DNA from: Myxococcales bacterium | GTDB lineage: Bacteria > Myxococcota_A > Polyangia > Nannocystales > Nannocystaceae | Assembly (NCBI GenBank): GCA_020431135.1 | Contig: JAGQIT010000311.1 | Location: forward strand, 1-12,094 | Length of the DNA: 12,094 nucleotides | Direction: 5' to 3' | Shown: positions 1-5,961 of the stretch, piece by piece | Layout of the letters: each line of letters starts with the position of its first letter | Numbering within the stretch: the first letter of the stretch is position 1 | Notes under the pieces: generated by a model | Told to the model about the DNA's origin: nothing | Database searches by the model: none | What the model saw: only the letters and a program-made list of their open reading frames with translations | Position numbers and translations under genes: made by a program

Positions 1-159
1 CTTCTTGGCCGCCTTCTTCTTGGCCGCCTTCTTGGCGGTCTTCTTCTTGGCGGCCTTCTTCGCGGTCTTGCGCTTCGCGGTCTTGCGCTTCGCGGTAGTG
101 CGCTTCGGAGCGGCCTCCTCGGCCTGCTCAGCGGCGGGTGTAGCGTTCTCTTCTTGCAT
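1..159 (-). CDS. Histone H1-like Lys/Ala-repeat DNA-binding protein (partial, C-terminus off the left edge)
   Basis: The first 53 codons are visible. An acidic N-terminus (MQEENATPAAEQAEEAAP) is followed by a highly basic tail built from TAKRK and TAKKAAKKK units. This composition is typical of bacterial H1-like or AlgP-like nucleoid proteins and of the basic tails of myxobacterial DNA-binding proteins. Such tails bind DNA non-specifically and are disordered. The start is well supported: ATG at 159-157 has a GGAGGGAGGAAAC-type ribosome site just upstream, and two sigma-70-like promoters lie behind it. The reading frame is open to base 1. The repetitive GCC/AAG DNA is prone to length change, so the missing C-terminus may vary between strains. 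It could instead be a short acidic domain leading into a longer structured protein, but nothing here shows that. Confidence 0.8.
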   Translation of the reverse strand, partial: MQEENATPAAEQAEEAAPKRTTAKRKTAKRKTAKKAAKKKTAKKAAKKKAAKK

Positions 160-196
160 CGTTTCCTCCCTCCTTCAGGGACAACGGTGAGGGAAA

Positions 197-226
197 AAGC
201 TACATAGGCGGCGCGCGCAGTGTCAA
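197..226 (-). promoter_or_regulatory. Proximal sigma-70-like promoter of the H1-like gene
   Basis: On the minus strand there is a perfect TTGACA at 226-221, an 18-bp spacer, and TAGCTT at 202-197 preceded by TATG. The start codon is about 38 bases beyond the -10. The -35 is consensus and the -10 is weak. The placement directly upstream of a good ribosome site supports the call. Confidence 0.5.
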
Positions 227-251
227 CGCCAATTAGCATCTTTTTTACTCA

Positions 252-281
252 ATTATAGGAAGGTAAGCGATCATTTGCCTA
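252..281 (-). promoter_or_regulatory. Distal promoter of the H1-like gene (consensus -10)
   Basis: The minus strand reads TATAAT, a perfect -10, at 257-252. TAGGCA at 281-276 is a 4/6 match to the -35, with an 18-bp spacer. It would act in tandem with the proximal TTGACA promoter and give a leader of roughly 85 bases. AT-rich islands are rare in this sequence, which makes the match more meaningful. The same AT-rich bases could also serve a plus-strand promoter. Confidence 0.4.
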
Positions 282-327
282 AGTTGAGTGCGACGAAGGG
301 GCTTTTGTTAGCTTTATCGCGCCCGGC

Positions 328-351
328 GCGCCTCTTTAGGCGCCTCGTTTT
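328..351 (+). terminator. Terminator-like hairpin with T-run upstream of pepA
   Basis: GCGCCT (328-333) and AGGCGC (338-343) form a perfect 6-bp stem with a CTTT loop, followed after four bases by TTTT at 348-351. This is the only hairpin in the window with a clear T-run. No upstream plus-strand gene is visible, so it either ends a small RNA starting near 265 or ends a pepA leader early. Confidence 0.35.
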
Positions 352-443
352 CTGCAATTTAGCCCGCTGACCTTTCTTGAAAATTGCGCGTCCTGGCCAT
401 CTATCGGTCGCCGGGCCGATGCCTCTCAGCCGTGACCGCGCCG

Positions 444-452
444 TGGTATAGA
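444..452 (+). promoter_or_regulatory. Extended -10 element, candidate pepA promoter
   Basis: TGG followed by TATAGA (447-452) is an extended -10 with a 4/6 core match. No good -35 lies 16-18 bases upstream. Transcription would begin near 459, giving a leader of about 30 bases before the ATG at 489. No clear Shine-Dalgarno sequence precedes that ATG. Confidence 0.3.
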
Positions 453-488
453 AACCACCTCCGGTCACCTTTCCTTACCTTTCCCACC

Positions 489-1970
489 ATGCTCCGAATC
501 GACAGCACCCCCGTCTCCGCCGCCACGACGTCCGACCCCTTTGATGTCTACGCTCTGCCCACGGACGGGCTCGCCGACCGCCTCACGGCCCTCTTTGGTG
601 AGTCCGTCGCGCGCAGCGCAGCGAGCGCGCGGTTCACCGGCAAGCCCGGGAGCCGCTTCGCGTTCGCCCAGTCGGTCCGCGGCGGAGAGGGCCTGCGCCA
701 GGTCCTCCTCCTCGGCGCCGGCCCCGGGCTCAAGGCCGCCGAGTCGCTGCAGAAGGTCGCCTTCGACGGCGCCCGCACGGCGATCGAGCTCGGCGTCGCG
801 GAGCTCCGCCTCCACGTCGGCGACGCGATCCCCGAGCCGACCCCCGAGGCGCTCTCGTTCCTCGCCCAGGGCCTCGAACTCGGCACCTACCGCTACGCGA
901 CCTACCTCTCAGGCGAGCGCAGCCGACCCGCCTCGCTCGAGGCCGCGACGATCATCGGACTCGACGCCGACCCCGAGGCGATCTCCCGCGGTCAGAAGAT
1001 CGCCGCGGCGATCGCCCGCGCCCGAGATCTCGTCAACGGCCCGCCGGCGCTCGTCACCCCGACGTACCTCGCCGAGACCGCGACCGCGATCGCCAAGGCC
1101 CACCCGACCGTCGTCGCCACCGTCCTCGAGCGCGAGGACTGCGAGCGCCTCGGCATGGGCTGCTTCCTCGCGGTCGCCCGCGGCAGCGCCGAGCCCCCGA
1201 AGTTCATCGACCTGCACTATCGGCCAGCCTCAAAGGCCAAGGGGAAGATCTGTCTCATCGGCAAGGGCGTCACCTTCGACTCGGGCGGCCTCTCGCTCAA
1301 GCCCAGCGCCGGGATGTTCGGGATGAAGATGGACATGGCCGGCGCAGCGGCGGTGCTCGGCGCCCTCGAGGGGGCGGCGAGCCTCGAGCTCCCGTGGGAG
1401 ATCCACGCGATCGTCGCGGCCGCCGAGAACATGCCGGGCCGCGACGCCTATCGCCTCGGCGACGTCCTCCGCGCGAGCAACGGCAAGACCGTCGAGATCG
1501 ACAACACCGACGCCGAGGGCCGCCTCACCCTCGCCGACGCGCTGACCTACGCCGGCGGCCTCGAGCCCGACTTCATCATCGACCTCGCGACGCTCACGGG
1601 CGCCTGCATCATCGCCCTGGGACCGCACATCGCCGGTGTCATGGGTCACGACGACGGCCTCGTGGACGCCTGGCTCGCGGCGTCGACCCGCGCCGGCGAG
1701 TCGATGTGGCGCCTCCCCCTGCCCGAGGCGCTCAAGGAGCAGCTCAAGAGCCCCATCGCCGACATGCGCAACACCGGCGACCGCCCGGGCGGGGCGATCA
1801 CCGCCGGCCTCTTCCTCTCCGAGTTCACCGAGGGGCAGCGCTGGATCCACGTCGACATCGCCGGCCCCGGGATGGTCAAGAAGCCCTACGGCGTCACCGA
1901 CGAGGGCGGCTCGGGCTTCGGCGTGGCGACGATCCTCGAGCTCCTCCGCGGCGACATCGCCAACAGCTAG
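489..1970 (+). CDS. pepA: Leucyl aminopeptidase, M17 family (PepA)
   Basis: This cytosolic aminopeptidase removes N-terminal residues, preferring Leu, using two divalent metal ions. At 493 residues it is close to the usual bacterial length. The C-terminal catalytic domain has the signature NTDAEGRL at 339-346. All metal ligands and catalytic residues known from the E. coli enzyme are present at identical spacing: K259, D264, K271, D282, D341, E343 and R345. The N-terminal 170 or so residues form the variable M17 N-domain. The ATG at 489 is chosen because MLRIDSTPV begins in the style of the family. Upstream in-frame TTG (384) and GTG (432) codons would add a sequence that looks like translated leader. 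The gene is convergent with the CdnL gene and appears monocistronic. E. coli PepA also binds DNA at Xer sites; nothing here shows that role. Confidence 0.96.
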   Translation: MLRIDSTPVSAATTSDPFDVYALPTDGLADRLTALFGESVARSAASARFTGKPGSRFAFAQSVRGGEGLRQVLLLGAGPGLKAAESLQKVAFDGARTAIELGVAELRLHVGDAIPEPTPEALSFLAQGLELGTYRYATYLSGERSRPASLEAATIIGLDADPEAISRGQKIAAAIARARDLVNGPPALVTPTYLAETATAIAKAHPTVVATVLEREDCERLGMGCFLAVARGSAEPPKFIDLHYRPASKAKGKICLIGKGVTFDSGGLSLKPSAGMFGMKMDMAGAAAVLGALEGAASLELPWEIHAIVAAAENMPGRDAYRLGDVLRASNGKTVEIDNTDAEGRLTLADALTYAGGLEPDFIIDLATLTGACIIALGPHIAGVMGHDDGLVDAWLAASTRAGESMWRLPLPEALKEQLKSPIADMRNTGDRPGGAITAGLFLSEFTEGQRWIHVDIAGPGMVKKPYGVTDEGGSGFGVATILELLRGDIANS

Positions 1971-2323
1971 GAAGCACGGCCCACGAGGTGCTCGACGCGC
2001 CCCAGGCCGTCGACCCCTGCCGTTCTCTCGCCTGTCCACGCAGGCATGTCTCATTCGCGCCGGAGCCGAGACCGACCGCGGACCAGCAGAAAGACGGCAG
2101 AGACGCCGCGCAGCGGCCAAGCCGCACAGCACAAACCCTCCCGCACAAGGCTGCCCCGGAAGCCGCACGCGTCATATCGCACGAGCCTCCCCCTGAGGCT
2201 GTCCCGTGAGTCACCGCGTGTTCTCACAGCCCAGTCGAAGCCTCTCGACCTCGACGAAGCTCGGGGTGCGCCCGGTACAGCGTCGCCCCGGCGACGCCGA
2301 GCGCAACGCGCCGCGGTGCTCAG
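1971..2323. other. Convergent intergenic region, no gene seen
   Basis: These 353 bases separate the 3' ends of pepA and the CdnL gene. Open frames crossing it are Arg/Pro/Ser-rich, without ribosome sites or recognisable motifs, and look like high-GC noise. The only structure I can support is a GC hairpin at 2280-2297 close to the CdnL stop codon. Confidence 0.6.
2280..2297. terminator. GC hairpin between convergent pepA and CdnL genes
   Basis: CGTCGCC (2281-2287) and GGCGACG (2290-2296) are perfect inverted repeats, extended by one G-C pair. The hairpin lies 27 bases after the CdnL stop codon on the minus strand. It has no T-run, so terminator function is a guess from position. Confidence 0.25.
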
Positions 2324-2845
2324 CTAGGAGGCCGACTCGGAGAAGAGCCCCTCGAGCTCGGCGCTCATCGCCGCCTCGTCGACGCCCTTTGCGAGGGCGA
2401 GCTCCTGGACGAGGAGCGTCTGGGCCGTGTTGAGCATCTTCCGCTCGCCGAAGGACAGCTCCTTGTCGCCCCGGAGGAGGCAGAGGTCACGCATGACCTT
2501 GGCGATCTCCGACAGCGAGCCGGTCTTGATCTTGTCCATGTACTCGCGGTGGCGGCGGTTCCAGGTGGCGGTCGAGATCTTCTCGTCGCGGCGCAGGAGC
2601 ACCTCGTAGACCTCTTGCATCTGCTCTTCGGTGACGATGCGACGGAGGCCGACGTTGACCGCGTTCTTCCGCGGCACCATCACCTTCATGCCGTTCTCGA
2701 TGACCCGCAGCTCGTAGAACTCGAGGGTCGCCCCGGAGATCTCCCGCCTAGCGACGCCGACGACCTCCGCGACACCATGTCCCGGGTAGACGGCCTTCTC
2801 ACCAACCTTGAAATCAGTCATGAACTGTTCCAAGGGGGCGAACAT
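2324..2845 (-). CDS. cdnL: CdnL/CarD-family RNA polymerase-binding transcription factor
   Basis: CdnL/CarD proteins bind the RNA polymerase beta subunit and stabilise open complexes at sigma-A promoters such as those of rRNA genes. The N-terminal Tudor-like RNA polymerase-interaction domain opens with FKVGEKAVYPGHGVAEV. The helical C-terminal domain includes TATWNRRHREYM, containing the conserved Trp that contacts the upstream edge of the -10 region, and later LSFGERKML. The protein lacks the acidic and HMGA-like basic tail of full CarD, so it is CdnL-type. The start is uncertain. ATG at 2845 has a GGGGGG tract five bases upstream and gives 173 residues. ATG at 2821 gives 165 residues, puts the Trp at residue 87 and fits the family N-terminus (MTDFKVGEKA) better. 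It is monocistronic, convergent with pepA, and has a TTGACG promoter upstream. Confidence 0.93.
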   Translation of the reverse strand: MFAPLEQFMTDFKVGEKAVYPGHGVAEVVGVARREISGATLEFYELRVIENGMKVMVPRKNAVNVGLRRIVTEEQMQEVYEVLLRRDEKISTATWNRRHREYMDKIKTGSLSEIAKVMRDLCLLRGDKELSFGERKMLNTAQTLLVQELALAKGVDEAAMSAELEGLFSESAS

Positions 2846-2867
2846 GCCAACCCCCCGACGTTATGCC

Positions 2868-2897
2868 AGGCTACCATAGAGGAAAAAAGCTCGTCAA
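2868..2897 (-). promoter_or_regulatory. Promoter of the CdnL gene
   Basis: On the minus strand TTGACG (2897-2892) is followed by an 18-bp spacer and TAGCCT (2873-2868), preceded by TGG as in an extended -10. The layout closely matches the H1-like promoter at 197-226: TTGAC, 18-bp spacer, TATG just before TAGC. Transcription would start near 2861, 16 bases before ATG 2845 and about 40 before ATG 2821. Confidence 0.5.
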
Positions 2898-2968
2898 CGG
2901 TCGCCGCGCGCGACGGCCTCTCGGGCAACCTGGAGGCGGTTTGGGTCGGTGGAATTCGAGGGTGCATA

Positions 2969-2985
2969 TTGCGTGAGTTATGCAA
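2969..2985. promoter_or_regulatory. TTGC-N9-GCAA inverted repeat, possible operator
   Basis: TTGC at 2969-2972 and GCAA at 2982-2985 flank nine bases. The inner half-sites keep partial dyad symmetry. It sits in the divergent region between the CdnL gene and the lipoprotein gene at 3142, an appropriate place for a dimeric regulator. No cognate regulator is identified. Confidence 0.25.
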
Positions 2986-2989
2986 CACC

Positions 2990-3016
2990 TCGAGGCTGCG
3001 CCGAACGCAGCCTCGA
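2990..3016. other. Strong 11-bp perfect hairpin in divergent intergenic region
   Basis: Perfect 11-base arms at 2990-3000 and 3006-3016 surround a CCGAA loop. It is the longest perfect stem I found in the window. There is no T-run on either side. Possible roles are the end of an unrecognised small RNA, a factor-dependent terminator that insulates the two divergent units, or a protein-binding cruciform. Confidence 0.5.
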
Positions 3017-3048
3017 CTCCGCAAGTAGCCCTACCTTCGGAGACCTCT

Positions 3049-3062
3049 GACGCCGCGGCGTC
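3049..3062. promoter_or_regulatory. 14-bp perfect palindrome upstream of the 3142 lipoprotein gene
   Basis: GACGCCG followed directly by CGGCGTC forms a perfect palindrome about 45 bases before the -35 of the lipoprotein promoter. It could be an activator site. In sequence this GC-rich, chance palindromes are fairly likely, so confidence is low. Confidence 0.2.
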
Positions 3063-3106
3063 TGCGTGCCGCGGTGACCTCGCCTAGGGCAGACGACAAC
3101 GTCTTC

Positions 3107-3134
3107 TTGCCGGCGGACGCATCTCCTCTATTAT
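3107..3134 (+). promoter_or_regulatory. Promoter placing the transcription start at the ATG of the 3142 gene
   Basis: TTGCCG (3107-3112, 4/6), a 16-bp spacer, and TATTAT (3129-3134, 5/6). The expected start is six to eight bases after the -10, at 3140-3142, which coincides with the ATG at 3142. No Shine-Dalgarno sequence is present, consistent with a leaderless mRNA. Confidence 0.5.
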
Positions 3135-3141
3135 TGCCGCC

Positions 3142-3642
3142 ATGTCGCGTGCGCGCACCCGCAGGTCGCCGCTTGGGGGCCTCTCCTTGCGTCTCACCCT
3201 CGCCGCATCGCTCCTCGGAGCGGCCGCTTGCGCCACCACACCGGAGCGCCTGCCGCGGCTCACGAGGCAGTTCTATTACAACCTGCCTTCGCCGGAGGAC
3301 AAGCAGGCGTTCCTCAAGCTCAAGGAGTCCCAACGTCAGGACTACCTCGAGGACAAGGGTCTGTGGGCGCGCTGGACCGCGCTCCCGGCGGCAGAGCGTC
3401 AGGCGGCGGAGAACGGCGAGCTCGAGCCCGGCTACAAGGAGTTCGCGGCGTTCATGGCCTGGGGCCCGCCCGCCGACACTCAGCGCCGCGGTGACCTCAG
3501 CTACCACACTTTCATCCGCTGCACGAGCGGACCGAAGGCGGGGCAGTACGTGTCGAGCAACCTCGACTGTGACGGCACCTCGAGCGAGATCGAGATCTCG
3601 GTCAAGGACGGCGTCGTCACCGAGATCAAGCGCCTCAACTAG
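3142..3642 (+). CDS. Small envelope lipoprotein with BamE-like or GWxTD-like features
   Basis: A 166-residue protein with a basic n-region (MSRARTRRS), a hydrophobic stretch and a lipobox-like LLGAAAC ending at C30; Ala at -3 is a weaker variant than Leu. The mature part has a charged helical segment (about 50-105) ending in FMAWGPPADTQ. After this come predicted strands including Y121, C127, C143 and the closing VKDGVVTEIKRLN. A GxP turn followed by strands and a terminal 'dGxVxxI' strand resembles BamE/SmpA outer-membrane assembly lipoproteins. The aromatic helix before GPP also recalls GWxTD-domain lipoproteins. C127 and C143 could form a disulfide. Neither family assignment is firm. It has its own promoter, stands alone and is convergent with the ferredoxin gene. 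Probable location: outer-membrane inner leaflet. Confidence 0.8.
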   Translation: MSRARTRRSPLGGLSLRLTLAASLLGAAACATTPERLPRLTRQFYYNLPSPEDKQAFLKLKESQRQDYLEDKGLWARWTALPAAERQAAENGELEPGYKEFAAFMAWGPPADTQRRGDLSYHTFIRCTSGPKAGQYVSSNLDCDGTSSEIEISVKDGVVTEIKRLN

Positions 3643-3663
3643 GCCCCCTGGCAGCGATCGCGG

Positions 3664-3702
3664 CGCCTGGTCGCGGCGACAGGCGGGGACAGTTCTGTCC
3701 TC
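3664..3702. terminator. Two tandem hairpins between convergent genes
   Basis: The first hairpin (3664-3685) pairs CGCCT with AGGCG and GTCG with CGAC around a CGG loop, with a single bulged G. The second (3685-3702) is built on GGACAG and CTGTCC with a TT centre. They fill the 87-base gap between the lipoprotein stop at 3642 and the ferredoxin stop at 3730. A bidirectional terminator is the natural reading, although no clear T-run follows. Confidence 0.5.
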
Positions 3703-3729
3703 TCGGTCAGGTCGTCCGAGCGTCGCCGC

Positions 3730-5961
3730 TCAGATATCGGCGGTCCGCATGAACATCGGCTGCGCGAGCAGCCAAAGGCTCAGCAGGCTCATCAGGGCCA
3801 TGCCGACCATCATCACCAGGTGGACGCGCAGGCTCGCCTTCTTGTCGCCGCCGTAGACCCTGAACGCCTCGCGCTGGGCGACGTAGATCCCGTAGATGTG
3901 GCCGACGATCACGAGGCCGACCTGGAGGTACCAGATCGACTCGGGCGACCACAGGGCGGTGAGCGGCGCGCGGGCGGTGCCGAAGATGTCGTGCCCCCAG
4001 CCGAGCGGGTCGCTGACGAGGCGCCGGATCTTCGACCACTCCCAGAAGACGTGCACCGCGTTGTGGGCCAGGTGATAGAAGAGCGCGATCGGCAGGAGTG
4101 TGAACGAGAAGCGGATGAAGAGGCGACGGATCGACACGTCGCGGCGCCCGCTGACCGCCCACATCAGCGCGCACAGGCCGAGGTAGATGAGCCCCGGCAA
4201 GACGACGCAGGCGAGCATCATCAGGGTGAAGGTCATCGTCCCGCCGTGGGAGCCGGCGAAGCCGAGGATGTCCGAGCCGAAGACCGACTCCTGCGCGCTG
4301 ATCACGGCGCTGCGCAGGGTGTTCTCCCACTCCATCCACAGGGGGATCATCGCCGCGCCGTGGAAGGCGGAGACGATGAAGATGAGGATGGCCATGTAGG
4401 CCTCGTCGATCTTGCCGCGGTGCGGGAAGAGGATGTCGGCGCCGCTCGACCGCGCGTTGAGGGCGATGTTGTCGTGGGGGCAGCTCTTCACGCACTCGGT
4501 GCACAGCGTGCAGTACTGGTTCTCGTTCATCGCCCCCATGAACTCGTGCGTCGGGCACGGGTAGCCGCGCTCGCTGCCGTGGAAGCAGTCCTTGGTGGTG
4601 CACTTCGTCCGGCAGAGCTCGGGGTCACGGCGGCGCAGCTCGAGCATGCCCATCAGCGCGTACTGCCCGGAGACGCGGCCGACGAAGCAGACGTAGCGGC
4701 ACATCGCCTTGCGCTCGTAGACCACGAGGAGCGCCCACGCGAGCGCCACCATGAAGATGCCGAAGAGCGAGGTCAGCCACGGGCGGTTGGCGGCGTCGAA
4801 GATGATCTCGAGCCAGGTGACGAAGGCGAAGAGGATGATCGCCGGCCACATCCACATCTTCACCCGCGGGTACTTCTTGCCGAGGGTCGCGACCTTGCGG
4901 ACCTTGGTCAGCGAGCGCCGCATGATCCAGTCGGGGATCGCCGTCCACGGGCACATGTAGCACCAGACGTTGCCGGCGAAGAGGACGAGGAAGATCAGGC
5001 CGATCCACCAGATGTTCCAGGTGAGCACGGGCGCGAGGTTGCGGCCGGGCTCCTGCGAGCCGATGAGGCCGATGACGATCACGGCGACGAAGCCGATGAC
5101 CACAGGGAGCTGGACGGCGGGCTGGAACCACCGGCTCTTGATCGCCCGGCGCAGCCACGTCCAGCGCGTGAGCTCGAAGCGCCAGTAGGTGCGGACGCGC
5201 GAGCGCGGGTCGCGGCCCTTGCCGTAGCGCTCGAAGACCGCGAAGGAGAGGAGGAGGATCAGCACCGAGGCGCCGAAGAAGGCCTCGTTGGGGATCCCCG
5301 GCATGAGGTGGACGTAGGCCTTGCGCTTGACCACCTTGACGTCGTCGAAGGCCTCGACGTCGAAGAAGCCGCCGCCGGCGAGGGCGTCGCGCTGGTCGTC
5401 CGTGAGGCCGAGGCCGGCGTCGCCGCCGTTGTCCCCGTCCTCGAGGATCAGGGCGCCAGACTTGGTCCGCTTGCGGCCGAACGCGTCGACCGTGACGCCG
5501 TCGTCGTCGCCTGTGTTCGCCGGGAGCTCTTCGATACCCGCGGGAGGCGGCGCAGAGCCGCGCGCGGGCAGGTCTTCGACACCCGCGGGAGGCGGCGCGG
5601 AGCCGCGCGCGGGCAGGTCTTCGACACCTGCGGGAGGCGGCGTCCCGTCGCGCGGCGACAGGTCCTCCACGCCGGCGGGCGGCGGCGCCTCGGCGTTCGC
5701 CAGGGCGAGCTGAGCGACGACCGGCCGGAAGCGGGCGTCGCTGGCGACGGCGCCGTGGACCATGACGACGGCGTCGGCGGTGCTCCTGGCCTCGACGCGC
5801 TCGCCGACGATCCACAGGAGGCCGACGACGCCGACGCAGATCGCGAACCACCGGGCGAAGCGTCCGCCGCGGAGGAGCACCAGCGGGTCGTCTTCGGGGG
5901 ACGCGACCGCCTGCTCGGAGATCACCGGGAGGCGCCGCGGCGCCGGCTTGTTCGCGTTCAT
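3730..5961 (-). CDS. Polytopic membrane 4Fe-4S protein of the NapH/NosR/CcoG type with a repeat-bearing periplasmic arm
   Basis: A 743-residue inner-membrane redox protein. Start: ATG 5961 has GGAGG six bases upstream and overlaps the upstream stop as ATGA. Order: one membrane segment (about 38-54); a periplasmic arm with four 15-residue repeats of APPPAGVEDL type (92-151), then KSGALI (168-173) and GGGFFD (196-201); membrane segments near 226-244, 285-301 and 313-332; a CYMCPW motif (C334, C337); segments near 371-390 and 397-415; CRYVC (C421, C425). Next is a ferredoxin domain with C450, C454, C459, C469 and a classic CxxCxxCxxxCP (C484, C487, C490, C494). A five-segment C-terminal membrane domain follows, rich in histidines (YHLAHNAVH at 629-637, H688, H714). 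The core is that of NapH/NosR/CcoG proteins, which pass electrons across the membrane to periplasmic partners. The electron donor and acceptor are unknown. The arm is the unusual part. Confidence 0.88.
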   Translation of the reverse strand: MNANKPAPRRLPVISEQAVASPEDDPLVLLRGGRFARWFAICVGVVGLLWIVGERVEARSTADAVVMVHGAVASDARFRPVVAQLALANAEAPPPAGVEDLSPRDGTPPPAGVEDLPARGSAPPPAGVEDLPARGSAPPPAGIEELPANTGDDDGVTVDAFGRKRTKSGALILEDGDNGGDAGLGLTDDQRDALAGGGFFDVEAFDDVKVVKRKAYVHLMPGIPNEAFFGASVLILLLSFAVFERYGKGRDPRSRVRTYWRFELTRWTWLRRAIKSRWFQPAVQLPVVIGFVAVIVIGLIGSQEPGRNLAPVLTWNIWWIGLIFLVLFAGNVWCYMCPWTAIPDWIMRRSLTKVRKVATLGKKYPRVKMWMWPAIILFAFVTWLEIIFDAANRPWLTSLFGIFMVALAWALLVVYERKAMCRYVCFVGRVSGQYALMGMLELRRRDPELCRTKCTTKDCFHGSERGYPCPTHEFMGAMNENQYCTLCTECVKSCPHDNIALNARSSGADILFPHRGKIDEAYMAILIFIVSAFHGAAMIPLWMEWENTLRSAVISAQESVFGSDILGFAGSHGGTMTFTLMMLACVVLPGLIYLGLCALMWAVSGRRDVSIRRLFIRFSFTLLPIALFYHLAHNAVHVFWEWSKIRRLVSDPLGWGHDIFGTARAPLTALWSPESIWYLQVGLVIVGHIYGIYVAQREAFRVYGGDKKASLRVHLVMMVGMALMSLLSLWLLAQPMFMRTADI
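5509..5688 (-). repeat. Four tandem 45-bp coding repeats in the ferredoxin gene
   Basis: Four 15-codon units encode APPPAGVEDLSPRDG, TPPPAGVEDLPARGS, APPPAGVEDLPARGS and APPPAGIEELPANTG (residues 92-151). At the DNA level the middle units differ by only one or two bases over about 45, showing recent tandem duplication. The outer units have drifted. The motif also occurs three times in the outer-membrane barrel encoded at 8378-10228. Confidence 0.9.

Larger units (their letters stand above)
160..488. other. Intergenic region between H1-like gene and pepA
   Basis: This 329-bp divergent gap is much richer in A+T than the rest of the window. It holds two minus-strand promoters for the H1-like gene and a terminator-like hairpin on the plus strand at 328-351. 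There is also an extended -10 element (TGGTATAGA, 444-452) about 37 bases before the pepA ATG. I see no convincing protein-coding sequence in it. Confidence 0.6.

Noticed and set aside
384..488. Longer PepA starting at TTG 384 or GTG 432
   Set aside because: The added residues do not look like an M17 N-terminus, and the stretch contains a likely -10 element. ATG 489 fits the family.
1230..2168. A 312-codon minus-strand open frame opposite pepA
   Set aside because: It overlaps the catalytic half of pepA, where plus-strand residues are fully conserved. The product is Gly/Arg/Glu-rich without motifs.
1994..2327. Small plus-strand open frames in the pepA/CdnL gap
   Set aside because: Arg/Ser/Pro-rich, no ribosome site or motif, and in a convergent 3' region.
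5509..5688. Regular repeats considered as a CRISPR or other non-coding array
   Set aside because: The period is exactly 15 codons, the frame is kept, and the units encode the same peptide with no unique spacers.
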